From positions 62,001 to 126,000 of the forward strand of contig NZ_QKTU01000003.1 in NCBI RefSeq assembly GCF_003234565.1: a stretch of DNA of 64,000 nucleotides, given 5' to 3'. Source of the DNA: Curtobacterium sp. MCBD17_013 (GTDB lineage Bacteria; Actinomycetota; Actinomycetes; Actinomycetales; Microbacteriaceae). Below are positions 8,825 to 17,059 of this stretch, piece after piece. Made by a program: the position numbers and the translations under genes. Within the stretch, counting starts at the first letter, position 1; the number at the start of each line of letters is the position of its first letter. The notes under the pieces are model-generated. The model did no database searches. It was given only the letters and a program-made list of their open reading frames with translations, and was not told the DNA's origin.

Positions 8825-9936
8825 GCGCCGCACGCACCGGCCGGGTCGGCGTCGGCGTCATCGGCGCCGGCGTGATCAGCGACCAGTACCTCTCCAACCT
8901 CACCGTCTTCCCCGACCTCGAGGTCCTGTTCATCGCGGACATCGACCTGCCGCGTGCGGCGGCACAGGCCGAGAAGTGGAACGTCCCCGGCTCCGGCACG
9001 GTCGATGAGCTCCTCGCCATCGACGACATCGAGATCGTCGTGAACCTGACCATCCCCGCCGCCCACGTCGAGGTCGCCACCAAGGCACTCGAGGCCGGCA
9101 AGCACGTCTGGGGCGAGAAGCCGTACGCCCTCGACCGCGAGAGCGGCCGCGCCCTCGTCGAGGCGGCCCACGCCGCGGGCAAGCGCGTGTGCGTCGCGCC
9201 GGACACGTTCCTCGGCGCCGGGCTCCAGACGTCCCTCCGCACCATCGCCGGTGGCGCGATCGGCACGCCCCTCAACGCGTTGACGATCATGCAGAGCCCC
9301 GGCCCCGAGTCCTGGCACCCGAGCCCCGAGTTCCTGTTCGCGTTCGGCGGTGGCCCGCTGTTCGACATCGGCCCGTACTACCTCACGACGCTCGTCCAGG
9401 TGTTCGGCCCGGTCGCGCAGGTGAGCGCAACCGCGTCGAAGGCCCGCGCCACCCGTGTGATCGGGTCCGGGCCGAAGGCCGGCACGGAGTTCCCGGTCGA
9501 GGTCCCGACGCACTACTCGGCGCTCATCGAGTTCGAGAACGGTGGCAGCGCGCAGAGCATCTTCAGCTTCGAGTCGGCCCAGCCGCGTGCCGGGTTCGTC
9601 GAGGTCTCGGGCGAGACGGGCACCGTGGTGTTCCCCGACCCGAACATGTTCGACGGGGACACGAAGCTCTGGACCGCCGGCTCCGAGGAGCCCGAGGTCA
9701 TCCCCGCCACGGGGTCGACCTACACGCGGGGGACCGGCGTCGTCGAGCTCGCTCGCGCGATCCGCGCCGACGTGCCGGAACGCGTCCCCGGTGCGCTGGC
9801 GTTCCACGTGCTCGACGTCATGGTCTCGATCGCCGAGGCCGCCGAGCAGCACGGCCCCGTCCGCGTCGAGAGCACGGTGTCCTCGAGTCCCGTCCTCCCC
9901 GAGGACTTCGACCCCGCGGCGTCGACGCTCGCCTGA
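8821..9936 (+). CDS. Gfo/Idh/MocA-family oxidoreductase
   Basis: A 371-residue NAD(P)-dependent sugar or inositol dehydrogenase. The Rossmann fingerprint GVGVIGAGVISDQYL is at the N-terminus. GEKPYALDRESG contains the catalytic-lysine EKP motif, and GGGPLFDIGPYYLTTL follows in the C-terminal alpha/beta domain with the D-x-G-x-H/Y pattern. It overlaps the isomerase gene by four bases. A strong hairpin at 9943-9973 separates it from the transporter genes, which are nevertheless part of the same locus. Confidence 0.92.
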   Translation: MSAARTGRVGVGVIGAGVISDQYLSNLTVFPDLEVLFIADIDLPRAAAQAEKWNVPGSGTVDELLAIDDIEIVVNLTIPAAHVEVATKALEAGKHVWGEKPYALDRESGRALVEAAHAAGKRVCVAPDTFLGAGLQTSLRTIAGGAIGTPLNALTIMQSPGPESWHPSPEFLFAFGGGPLFDIGPYYLTTLVQVFGPVAQVSATASKARATRVIGSGPKAGTEFPVEVPTHYSALIEFENGGSAQSIFSFESAQPRAGFVEVSGETGTVVFPDPNMFDGDTKLWTAGSEEPEVIPATGSTYTRGTGVVELARAIRADVPERVPGALAFHVLDVMVSIAEAAEQHGPVRVESTVSSSPVLPEDFDPAASTLA

Positions 9937-9942
9937 CCCCGA

Positions 9943-9973
9943 CCCGCGCGGCCGAAACCAACGGCCGCGCGGG
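9943..9973 (+). terminator. hairpin between dehydrogenase and binding-protein genes
   Basis: CCCGCGCGGCCG (9943-9954) pairs perfectly with CGGCCGCGCGGG (9962-9973) around an AAACCAA loop. A pyrimidine tract follows to about 10010. It could attenuate transcription, or stabilise the 3' end of the isomerase-dehydrogenase message. Confidence 0.65.
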
Positions 9974-10047
9974 CCCCCGAACTTCCGTTTCCCTTCCTTT
10001 CCCTTCCCGATAGCACCTCCCACTCAACGACGAGAAAGCAGAGAGTC

Positions 10048-11364
10048 ATGCGCACCACATTCCGCGCACTGGCCGTCGCCGCCGCAGGCGCACTGATGGT
10101 CACGGGCCTCGCGGCCTGTTCCTCCTCCGGTTCATCCGGATCCTCCAGCAGCGACGGCAAGACGCTCACCTACTGGGCGAGCAACCAGGGCACGAGCCTC
10201 CAGAACGACAAGGAGGTGCTCACGCCGGAGCTGGCCAAGTTCACCAAGCAGACCGGGATCAAGGTGAACCTCCAGGTCATCGGGTGGAACGACCTGCAGA
10301 ACAAGATCCAGACCGCGGTCACGAGTGGCCAGGGCCCGGACGTGGTCAACATCGGCAACACCTGGGCGACCTCGCTCCAGGCCACCGGCGCGTTCATGCC
10401 GTTCGACAGCTCGGCGATGAAGGCGATCGGCGGCTCGGACAAGTTCGGCAAGGTGCCGCTGTCCACCGGTGGCGCCCCCGGCAAGACCGTGACGAGCGTC
10501 CCGCTCTACGGCCTCGCCTACGGCCTCTTCTACAACAAGGCCATGTTCGCCGCCGCCGGTCTCAAGCCGCCGACGACGTGGGAGGAGCTGACGAGCGACG
10601 CGCAGAAGCTCACCGACCCGGCCAAGGGTCAGTACGGGTTCTCCCTCGCGGCGGGTTCCTACACCGAGAACGCGCACTTCGCGTTCATCAACTCGGCGCA
10701 GAACGGTGGCCAGTGGTTCAACAGCAAGGGTGACCCGACGTTCACCTCGACCGCGAACGTCAACGGCATCAAGCGGTACCTCGACCTGATGCAGACCCAG
10801 AAGGCCGTGAACACCTCGAACGCCCAGTACGACAACGCGACGCAGTCGACGTCGGACTTCGCCAAGGGCAAGGCGGCGATGATCCTCAACCAGAACAACG
10901 CCGACGCCACCATCCAGTCGAACGGCATGTCCGCCGACAAGTACGGTGTGGTGCCCTTCCCGGCGCCGACGGGTGCGAAGCAGATCGCGAGCTTCCCGGC
11001 CGGCATCAACCTGTCCATCTTCAAGAACACGAAGAACAAGGACGGCGCGCTCAAGTTCGTCAAGTTCATGACGAGCGAGAGCACCCAGGCGACCCTCGAC
11101 AAGCCGTACGCGGCCCTGCCGGTGCTCAAGAGCGCCGCGAACGCGACGGACCTGTCCGCCGAGACGAAGACGTTCCTCAACATCTACAACACGATGGCGA
11201 AGCCGCTGCCGCTGGTGCCGGCCGAGGACCAGTTCGAGTCCACCGTGGGCAAGTCGATGAACGACATGTTCGCCAAGATCGCCACCGGCAGCACGGTGTC
11301 GACCAGCCAGATCAAGTCGGCACTGCAGACCGCGCAGGACCAGGTGTCCCAGGCCAACGGCTGA
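10048..11364 (+). CDS. sugar ABC transporter substrate-binding lipoprotein
   Basis: A family 1 extracellular solute-binding protein of 438 residues. A type II signal peptide ends in GLAAC, with Cys24 as the lipidated residue, followed by a Ser/Gly linker. The mature part begins KTLTYWASNQGTS and contains GPDVVNIGNTW and YGLAYGLFYNKAMF, typical of carbohydrate-binding members. It is anchored outside the membrane and delivers substrate to the two downstream permeases. Hairpins flank the gene on both sides, consistent with a stable separate mRNA that gives excess binding protein. No ATPase gene is present in the operon. Confidence 0.93.
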   Translation: MRTTFRALAVAAAGALMVTGLAACSSSGSSGSSSSDGKTLTYWASNQGTSLQNDKEVLTPELAKFTKQTGIKVNLQVIGWNDLQNKIQTAVTSGQGPDVVNIGNTWATSLQATGAFMPFDSSAMKAIGGSDKFGKVPLSTGGAPGKTVTSVPLYGLAYGLFYNKAMFAAAGLKPPTTWEELTSDAQKLTDPAKGQYGFSLAAGSYTENAHFAFINSAQNGGQWFNSKGDPTFTSTANVNGIKRYLDLMQTQKAVNTSNAQYDNATQSTSDFAKGKAAMILNQNNADATIQSNGMSADKYGVVPFPAPTGAKQIASFPAGINLSIFKNTKNKDGALKFVKFMTSESTQATLDKPYAALPVLKSAANATDLSAETKTFLNIYNTMAKPLPLVPAEDQFESTVGKSMNDMFAKIATGSTVSTSQIKSALQTAQDQVSQANG

Positions 11365-11370
11365 TCCCGA

Positions 11371-11408
11371 CGGCGCCCCGGGTGATGGTGCCATCGCCCG
11401 GGGCGCCG
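11371..11408 (+). terminator. long hairpin between binding-protein and permease genes
   Basis: CGGCGCCCCGGG (11371-11382) pairs with CCCGGGGCGCCG (11397-11408), and TGATG/CATCG extends the stem inward. Such hairpins after binding-protein genes commonly cut or protect the mRNA so that the permeases are made in smaller amounts. Confidence 0.7.
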
Positions 11409-11437
11409 CCCCTTCCCATCCCTGCACCCGCCGGAAG

Positions 11438-12442
11438 GTGTTCCACATGTCAACGACGGTCCTCCCCGAGTCGTCCCGAGCTGCGGAGCTGACGACCGAC
11501 TCACGGTCCACGCTCGCGAACAAGCCGCCCAAGCGGCGCCGTCACGGGCAGTGGCTGCCGTACGTGCTCCTGGCTCCCGCGATCCTGTTCGAGCTGCTCA
11601 TCCACATCGTCCCGATGCTCACGGGCATCTGGATCAGCCTCGTCCAGCTCACCAAGTACTTCATCGCCAACTGGTCGAGCGCACCGTGGGCGGGCCTGCA
11701 CAACTACAGCGTCGCGCTCGACTTCAACCAGGCGATCGGCAAGAGCCTGCTCAACTCGTTCCTGGTCACGTGCGGGTTCACCGTCCTGGTGGTCGGGTTC
11801 GCGTGGGTCCTCGGCATGGCCGCGGCGGTCGCCCTGCAGCGCGAGTTCCGCGGACGCTCCCTGTTCCGCACGCTGTTCCTGGTGCCCTACGCGCTGCCCC
11901 TCTACGCCGGCATCATCGCCTGGAAGTTCATGTTCCAGCGCGACACCGGCGCGATCAACCACATCCTCGTCGACCAGCTGCACCTCATGGCGCACGGTCC
12001 GTTCTGGCTGATCGGCAACAACGCGTTCGTCGCGATCGTGATCGTCGCCATCTGGCGGCTGTGGCCGTTCGCGTTCCTCATGCTCATGGCAGGCCTGCAG
12101 TCGATCCCGCAGGACGTCTACGAGGCGAGCTCGGTGGACGGCGCCAAGCCGTTCCGGCAGTGGCGCAGCATCACCCTGCCGATGGTGCGGTCGGTCAACG
12201 TCACCCTGGTCCTCGTGATGTTCCTCTGGACCTTCAACGACTTCAACACGCCCTACGTGCTGTTCGGCTCGACCGCGCAGCCGCCGGCCGCGGACCTCAT
12301 CTCGTTCCACATCTACAACGCCTCGTTCATCACGTGGAACTTCGGCTCCGGCGCCGCGATGAGCGTGCTGCTGCTGCTGTTCCTGCTCATCGTCACGAGC
12401 GCCTACCTGCTCTTCACCAACCGGAGGTCCCAGCGTGCGTGA
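11438..12442 (+). CDS. sugar ABC transporter permease (MalF type)
   Basis: A 334-residue inner-membrane permease with six predicted transmembrane segments after a cytoplasmic N-terminal tail of about 40 residues. The EAA loop that contacts the ATPase is YEASSVDGAKPFRQWRSITLP. ATG at 11447 would also be possible, but the ATG at 11438 opens a normal-length protein and has GGAAGG upstream. It overlaps the next permease by eight bases. Confidence 0.92.
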   Translation: MFHMSTTVLPESSRAAELTTDSRSTLANKPPKRRRHGQWLPYVLLAPAILFELLIHIVPMLTGIWISLVQLTKYFIANWSSAPWAGLHNYSVALDFNQAIGKSLLNSFLVTCGFTVLVVGFAWVLGMAAAVALQREFRGRSLFRTLFLVPYALPLYAGIIAWKFMFQRDTGAINHILVDQLHLMAHGPFWLIGNNAFVAIVIVAIWRLWPFAFLMLMAGLQSIPQDVYEASSVDGAKPFRQWRSITLPMVRSVNVTLVLVMFLWTFNDFNTPYVLFGSTAQPPAADLISFHIYNASFITWNFGSGAAMSVLLLLFLLIVTSAYLLFTNRRSQRA

Positions 12443-13274
12443 GACAACTGGCTCCAAGACGTTCCGCGTCATCGTCATCGTCCTGCTGTCGATCTTCACG
12501 ATCGTGCCCCTGTACGTCATGATCACCTCGGCCCTCAAGCCGCTCGGTGACGTGCAGGGCGCGTTCACGTGGATCCCGACACACCTCACCTTCCAGCCGT
12601 TCATCGACATCTGGACCACGGTGCCGCTGGCGACCTACTTCGTGAACAGCCTGGTCGTCTGCTCGATCGCGACGCTGTTCTCGCTCGTCATCGCGATCTT
12701 CGCCGCGTACGCGGTGTCGCGGTGGACGTTCCGCGGTCGCAGCACGTTCACCACCTCGATCCTGGCGACCCAGATGTTCCCCGGCGTGCTGTTCCTGCTG
12801 CCGCTGTACCTCATCTTCGTCAACCTGGACCAGCTGCTCGGCATCCAGCTCGTCGGCACCCAGCTCGGCCTGATCATCACGTACCTGACGTTCGTGCTGC
12901 CGTTCTCGATCTGGATGCTCGCCGGCTACTTCGAGACCATTCCGCGCGATCTCGACGAGGCCGCCATGGTGGACGGGTCGGGTCCGCTCGGGGCGTTGTT
13001 CCGGGTGATCCTGCCGGCCGCGCGACCGGGCATCGTGGCCGTCGCGATCTACTCGTTCATGACGAGCTGGGGTGAGGTGCTGTTCGCGTCCGTCCTGACG
13101 AACGGGAACTCGCAGACCCTCGCCGTGGGCCTGCAGCAGTACTCGACCCAGACGAACGTGTACTGGAACCAGATCATGGCCGCCTCGCTCGTGGTCAGCA
13201 TCCCGGTCGTCGTCGCGTTCCTCATCGTCCAGCGGCAGTTCGTCGCCGGTCTGACCGCAGGCGCCGTCAAGTAG
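12435..13274 (+). CDS. sugar ABC transporter permease (MalG type)
   Basis: A 279-residue permease with six transmembrane segments and the EAA loop DEAAMVDGSGPLGALFRVILP. It starts with GTG inside the end of the first permease gene. The two proteins should form the heterodimeric channel. The operon carries no ATPase, so the transporter presumably uses a shared MsiK-like ATPase encoded elsewhere; that is inference from related systems. A perfect terminator hairpin follows 12 bases after the stop. Confidence 0.92.
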   Translation: MRETTGSKTFRVIVIVLLSIFTIVPLYVMITSALKPLGDVQGAFTWIPTHLTFQPFIDIWTTVPLATYFVNSLVVCSIATLFSLVIAIFAAYAVSRWTFRGRSTFTTSILATQMFPGVLFLLPLYLIFVNLDQLLGIQLVGTQLGLIITYLTFVLPFSIWMLAGYFETIPRDLDEAAMVDGSGPLGALFRVILPAARPGIVAVAIYSFMTSWGEVLFASVLTNGNSQTLAVGLQQYSTQTNVYWNQIMAASLVVSIPVVVAFLIVQRQFVAGLTAGAVK

Positions 13275-13286
13275 GGACGAGCCACT

Positions 13287-13329
13287 CCGGGAGGGACGGT
13301 GCTGGTCGGACCCGCACCGTCCCTCCCGG
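13287..13329 (+). terminator. terminator of the sugar transport operon
   Basis: CCGGGAGGGACGGTGC (13287-13302) pairs perfectly with GCACCGTCCCTCCCGG (13314-13329). The loop TGGTCGGACCC can pair internally. The element closely resembles the one at 52377-52423. Confidence 0.85.
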
Positions 13330-13445
13330 CACGGTCGCCCGTCGCTGGCGCGACGGTCCGGAGCCGGCGGGACAGGCCCACCTGTCTCCGCACGGCGCGT
13401 CCGAGCGACCGGCGGACGGCGGCGGACCAGGAGAGGATGGAGACC

Positions 13446-14459
13446 ATGAGCGACGACAGCACGAGTGAGCCGCGCGGGCGGCAGTTGCGGCCCGGACAGA
13501 CGAGCCGGGTGCACGTGGTCGACGTGACGACCGGCGAGGACCGCGTCGTGTTCGTGAGCGACCGCGTGCTCGTCGAGGCGCCGAACGTGTGGATCGACCG
13601 GGCGGGGACCTCGGACGAACGGCTCGTGCTCAACGGCGACGGCGACCTCTTCACGCTCCCCGTGCCGCGGACCGGCGTGGTCCTCGACGAGAACGACCTG
13701 GTGCGGGTGCCGATGGACGGTGTCCCGGAGATCAACAACGACCACGTGCTCGATCCGTCCGGCACCTCGATCGTGGTCTCCGCCCGCGACGGCGACCTCT
13801 ACCGCGTCGCACTGCCCGAGGGCACCGCGGCCGAGCCCGCCGAGCGGATCACCGACGCCGCCGCCGCGCCGGTCCGCCGGAAGTTCTACCTGCACGGCAT
13901 CGCGCCCGACGGGTCCTCGCTCGCGGCGATCGTCGGCGAGCTGTCGGACGACGGCGTGTGGTCGACGGACGTCGCGCTCGTGGACCCGGCGACCGGCGAA
14001 CCGACGTTCGTGACGCGCGACGAGCACGCCGACGACGGCGTGGTGTTCGCCCCGGACGGGTCCGCCCTGCTCTGGAACTCCGAACGATGGGAGTCCGAGC
14101 CCGGGCACGCGCAGCTGACACGGTTGCGACTCGACGGGGTACCGGACAGCATCGCGGAGCGCCCGGCGCTGACGGAACGAGCCGAGCAACTGACGCACGA
14201 CGAGCGGGTGAACTGGTTCCCCCACCCGTCCCCGGACGGCCGGCACCTGCTGTACCTGGCGTACCCGACGGGCACCCAGGGGCACCCGGCCGACCGCGAC
14301 GTCGAACTCCGGATGCTCCCCGGCGACGCCGTGCTCGGGACCACGACCGAGGCTCCGCGGACCGTCGCGGTGACGCAGGGTGGCCAGGGAACGGTGAACG
14401 TGCCGCCGTGGGCGCCGAGCTCGACGTGGTTCGCCTACTGCGACTACCCAGTCGACTGA
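13446..14459 (+). CDS. TolB-like beta-propeller protein
   Basis: A 337-residue protein without signal peptide, made of repeated WD40-like/PD40 blades: LVLNGDGDLFTL, DPSGTSIVVSARDGDLYRV, APDGSSLAAIVG, FAPDGSALLWNS and HPSPDGRHLLYLAYP. It resembles the TolB-like proteins that occur beside sugar catabolic genes; no enzymatic function is established. The ATG at 13446 has AGGAGAGG nine bases upstream, and longer starts would run through the terminator at 13287-13329. It is separated from the transport operon by that terminator, so it may be independently expressed. Confidence 0.75.
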   Translation: MSDDSTSEPRGRQLRPGQTSRVHVVDVTTGEDRVVFVSDRVLVEAPNVWIDRAGTSDERLVLNGDGDLFTLPVPRTGVVLDENDLVRVPMDGVPEINNDHVLDPSGTSIVVSARDGDLYRVALPEGTAAEPAERITDAAAAPVRRKFYLHGIAPDGSSLAAIVGELSDDGVWSTDVALVDPATGEPTFVTRDEHADDGVVFAPDGSALLWNSERWESEPGHAQLTRLRLDGVPDSIAERPALTERAEQLTHDERVNWFPHPSPDGRHLLYLAYPTGTQGHPADRDVELRMLPGDAVLGTTTEAPRTVAVTQGGQGTVNVPPWAPSSTWFAYCDYPVD

Positions 14460-14470
14460 CCCGCGTCGAG

Positions 14471-14520
14471 ATCGCACGACACGCCGCCTCCCGTGGTGGG
14501 GAAGCGGCGTGTCGTGCGAT
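14471..14520. terminator. bidirectional terminator
   Basis: ATCGCACGACACGCCGC (14471-14487) pairs perfectly with GCGGCGTGTCGTGCGAT (14504-14520). It lies between the convergent propeller and ABC ATPase genes and can serve both. Confidence 0.85.
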
Positions 14521-14550
14521 GTCGGCGCAGATGCCGTGCGTGCGGGACGG

Positions 14551-15357
14551 TCAGATGTCGCGCACCTGGCCGTTCTTGATGTGCAGACGGCGCTCGGCGC
14601 GGCGGGCGACCCACGAGTCGTGCGTCACGATGACGACCGTCAGGCCGCGGTCCTTCCACTGACCCTCAATGATCGATATGATCTCGTCACGGGTGCCCTC
14701 GTCGAGTGCCCCCGTCGGTTCGTCCGCCAGGAGCACCTTCGGGTTCTTGACCAGCGCCCGGGCGATCGCGACACGCTGCTGCTGGCCGCCGGACAGCTCG
14801 GCGGGCAGGTGCTCGAGGCGCTCGCCCAGTCCGACCGACTCGAGCGCCGCGGTCGCGCTCCGGGTGATCTCGTCACGTGACGACCGGGCGAGCGACCCCG
14901 CGAACGCCGTCTCGACGTTCTCGCGAGCGGTCAGCGTCGGGATGAGGTTGAAGGACTGGAACACGAACCCGATCTCGGATGCCCGGATCTCGGTGAGGGC
15001 GCCGTCGCCGAGCTCGGCGATGTCCCGGTCGCCGAGCACGACGGACCCGGACGTGGGTCGGTCGAGCGCGCCGAGCATCTGCAGCAGCGTCGACTTGCCG
15101 CCGCCGGTCGGCCCCTGGATCGCGACGAGCTGGCCGGTCGGGATCTCGAGGTCGACCCCGGCCAGGGCGGTGACCTTCTTGTTCTTCTGGGCGTAGGTCT
15201 TGCCGACGCCGCTCAGCTGGTACATGGGGCGGTTCCCGCTGGCCGGTGCTGCGGCGGGTGCGATGGTCGAGACGCGGTCCGTGGTGGACATCGGTGCTCC
15301 TGACTGGTGGGTGGCGCTCGGGATCCGAGAGGGGTTCGAGGACGTGTCGGTGGGCAT
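14551..15357 (-). CDS. MacB-type ABC transporter ATP-binding protein
   Basis: A 268-residue cytoplasmic ATPase of the LolD/MacB class. The Walker A motif is GPTGGGKST, the Q loop lies near FVFQSFNLIPTLTARENV, the signature is LSGGQQQRVAIARAL and the Walker B motif is VLLADEPTGAL. The first 40 residues are poorly conserved, so a later ATG (MSTTDR or MYQLSG) could be the true start. The upstream permease stop and this ATG overlap (TGATG), which indicates translational coupling. The exported substrate is unknown. Confidence 0.9.
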   Translation of the reverse strand: MPTDTSSNPSRIPSATHQSGAPMSTTDRVSTIAPAAAPASGNRPMYQLSGVGKTYAQKNKKVTALAGVDLEIPTGQLVAIQGPTGGGKSTLLQMLGALDRPTSGSVVLGDRDIAELGDGALTEIRASEIGFVFQSFNLIPTLTARENVETAFAGSLARSSRDEITRSATAALESVGLGERLEHLPAELSGGQQQRVAIARALVKNPKVLLADEPTGALDEGTRDEIISIIEGQWKDRGLTVVIVTHDSWVARRAERRLHIKNGQVRDI

Positions 15358-16916
15358 CAGGCGACGCTCCGGAGTGCTTCTGCCGGGCGGAGCCGGGAGG
15401 CCCGCCAGCCGCCGAGGACACCGGCGAGCAGCCCGCCGAGGATCGCCAGACCGATCGCGACGAGGATGATCTCGACGGTGACGGGGGCGTGCAGCACGAC
15501 GTCGGTGGTCGAGGCCGTCTGTCCGCCGCCGAAGCCCCCCGCCCCGCCGAACCCACCCGAGGTCGCACCGGATCCGCTCGTGCCGGCGTTCGCCGCGCCG
15601 GTTGCGGCGGCCCCGGGGAACCCGCCGCCGGTGCCGGCGCCGCCACGGGCCCCGTTCGTGCCGGTGCTGGAGGCGCTGGCGGAGATGGTGGGAGCGATGA
15701 CGTTGATGACGAGGATGCCGACCAGGCCCGCGACGGCTCCGACGACGCCGCCGATGATGCCCTGGACGAACGACTCCCCGGCGACCTGCCGGGTGATGCG
15801 GCCGTTGGACCAGCCGATGGCCTTCAGGGTGCCGAACTCGCGGGTGCGGCGGCTCACGCCGGAGATCGTGAACAGGATGGCGATGAGGAACGCGGCGGCG
15901 AGGACCACGATCGACAGCCAGGTGCCGAGGTTCGACACGAGGCTCGACGCGGTCGAGAGGGACCCGGACACGCTCGATGCGAGGTCGGCCTCGGTGGAGA
16001 CGGTCGCCTTGGTGAGCTGCTTCTCGAGCGCGGTCTTGATGCTGCTGACGTCCGAGGACGACGTCGCGGAGACGTAGATCGTGGTGACCTTGCCGGTCTC
16101 GCTCGAGAGCTTCTGTGCGGTGTCGAGCGGGATGTACGAATCCGACGCGGTCGCGGAGTCGGACGACGTGGACGCCACGATGCCGACCACGGTGAACGTC
16201 GTGTCGCCGATCGAGATGGTGTCGCCGACGGTCTTCGACTGGCTCTTGGCGTACGTCTTGTCGAGCACGACGACGTCCTTGCCGGCGTCCGAGGCCGTGA
16301 GCGCCCGGCCCTTCGTGAGCTTCGCGCTCGTCAGCGGGCCGACCGTGCTGCTGCCGGTCGGGATGCCCGTGACCGTGAACTCGTCGACGCTGAAGTTCCC
16401 GCCGCCGAAACCGCCGCCCTCGCCGCCGGTGGGAGCCTCACGGGTGCCCGTTCCCGTACCGGTGCCCGACGAGCCCGAGGACGATCCCGGCTGCTGCGTG
16501 ATCGAGCCGGAGAAGGTGCTGTTCGTGAGGTTGAGGACACCGGACGCGGCGGAGACGCCTGAGGTCGAGGTGACGGTCTTCACGGTGCTGTCCGACATGG
16601 CGGTGGTGCCGCGGGTGACCGACAGCCGCGACTTCGACAGCTTCGTGGTGCCGTCGCTGCCGGTGGCACCGCCGCTCTGGCCGAAGCCGAAACTCGGGCG
16701 GCCGCCGTCCGTGGTGGCGCTCGCGGTCTGCGTGACCGTGATGTCGGTGCCGACGCCGTACACGGACTGCAACACGCTGGACTGCGCTGCCTTCACGCCG
16801 CTCGAGATCGACGACACGATGATCACGAGCGCGATGGCCAACGCCATCCCGATCGCGATGATCACGGTCTGCTTCTTGCGGTTCGTGAGCTCGCGCCTGA
16901 GGTAGGTCAGGAACAT
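15357..16916 (-). CDS. MacB/FtsX-type ABC transporter permease with glycine-rich inserts
   Basis: A 519-residue membrane protein with one N-terminal transmembrane segment (IIAIGMALAIALVIIVSSI), an extracytoplasmic MacB-PCD domain and a C-terminal FtsX domain with three segments; the conserved stretch TREFGTLKAIGWSNGRITRQVAGES is present. Two low-complexity inserts stand out: a Ser/Gly/Thr and GGGFGGG stretch in the periplasmic domain, and a long Gly/Ala/Ser stretch between the last two membrane helices. It partners the ATPase at 14551. Such pairs often export peptides or antibiotics, or act as mechanotransmitters. Confidence 0.9.
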   Translation of the reverse strand: MFLTYLRRELTNRKKQTVIIAIGMALAIALVIIVSSISSGVKAAQSSVLQSVYGVGTDITVTQTASATTDGGRPSFGFGQSGGATGSDGTTKLSKSRLSVTRGTTAMSDSTVKTVTSTSGVSAASGVLNLTNSTFSGSITQQPGSSSGSSGTGTGTGTREAPTGGEGGGFGGGNFSVDEFTVTGIPTGSSTVGPLTSAKLTKGRALTASDAGKDVVVLDKTYAKSQSKTVGDTISIGDTTFTVVGIVASTSSDSATASDSYIPLDTAQKLSSETGKVTTIYVSATSSSDVSSIKTALEKQLTKATVSTEADLASSVSGSLSTASSLVSNLGTWLSIVVLAAAFLIAILFTISGVSRRTREFGTLKAIGWSNGRITRQVAGESFVQGIIGGVVGAVAGLVGILVINVIAPTISASASSTGTNGARGGAGTGGGFPGAAATGAANAGTSGSGATSGGFGGAGGFGGGQTASTTDVVLHAPVTVEIILVAIGLAILGGLLAGVLGGWRASRLRPAEALRSVA

Positions 16917-17059
16917 GGTTCTCCTCGCAGGGGTCGGCGGGGAACACCGTCATGCTGTCGCAGGACGGGGCCGACGAGGAGACCGTAGGGAGGGGTGCTG
17001 TGCGCGGTGTTGCCCGCTCCTATGGGGTTCCCCAGTGCGGGCGACCTCGGCTCAGCACC

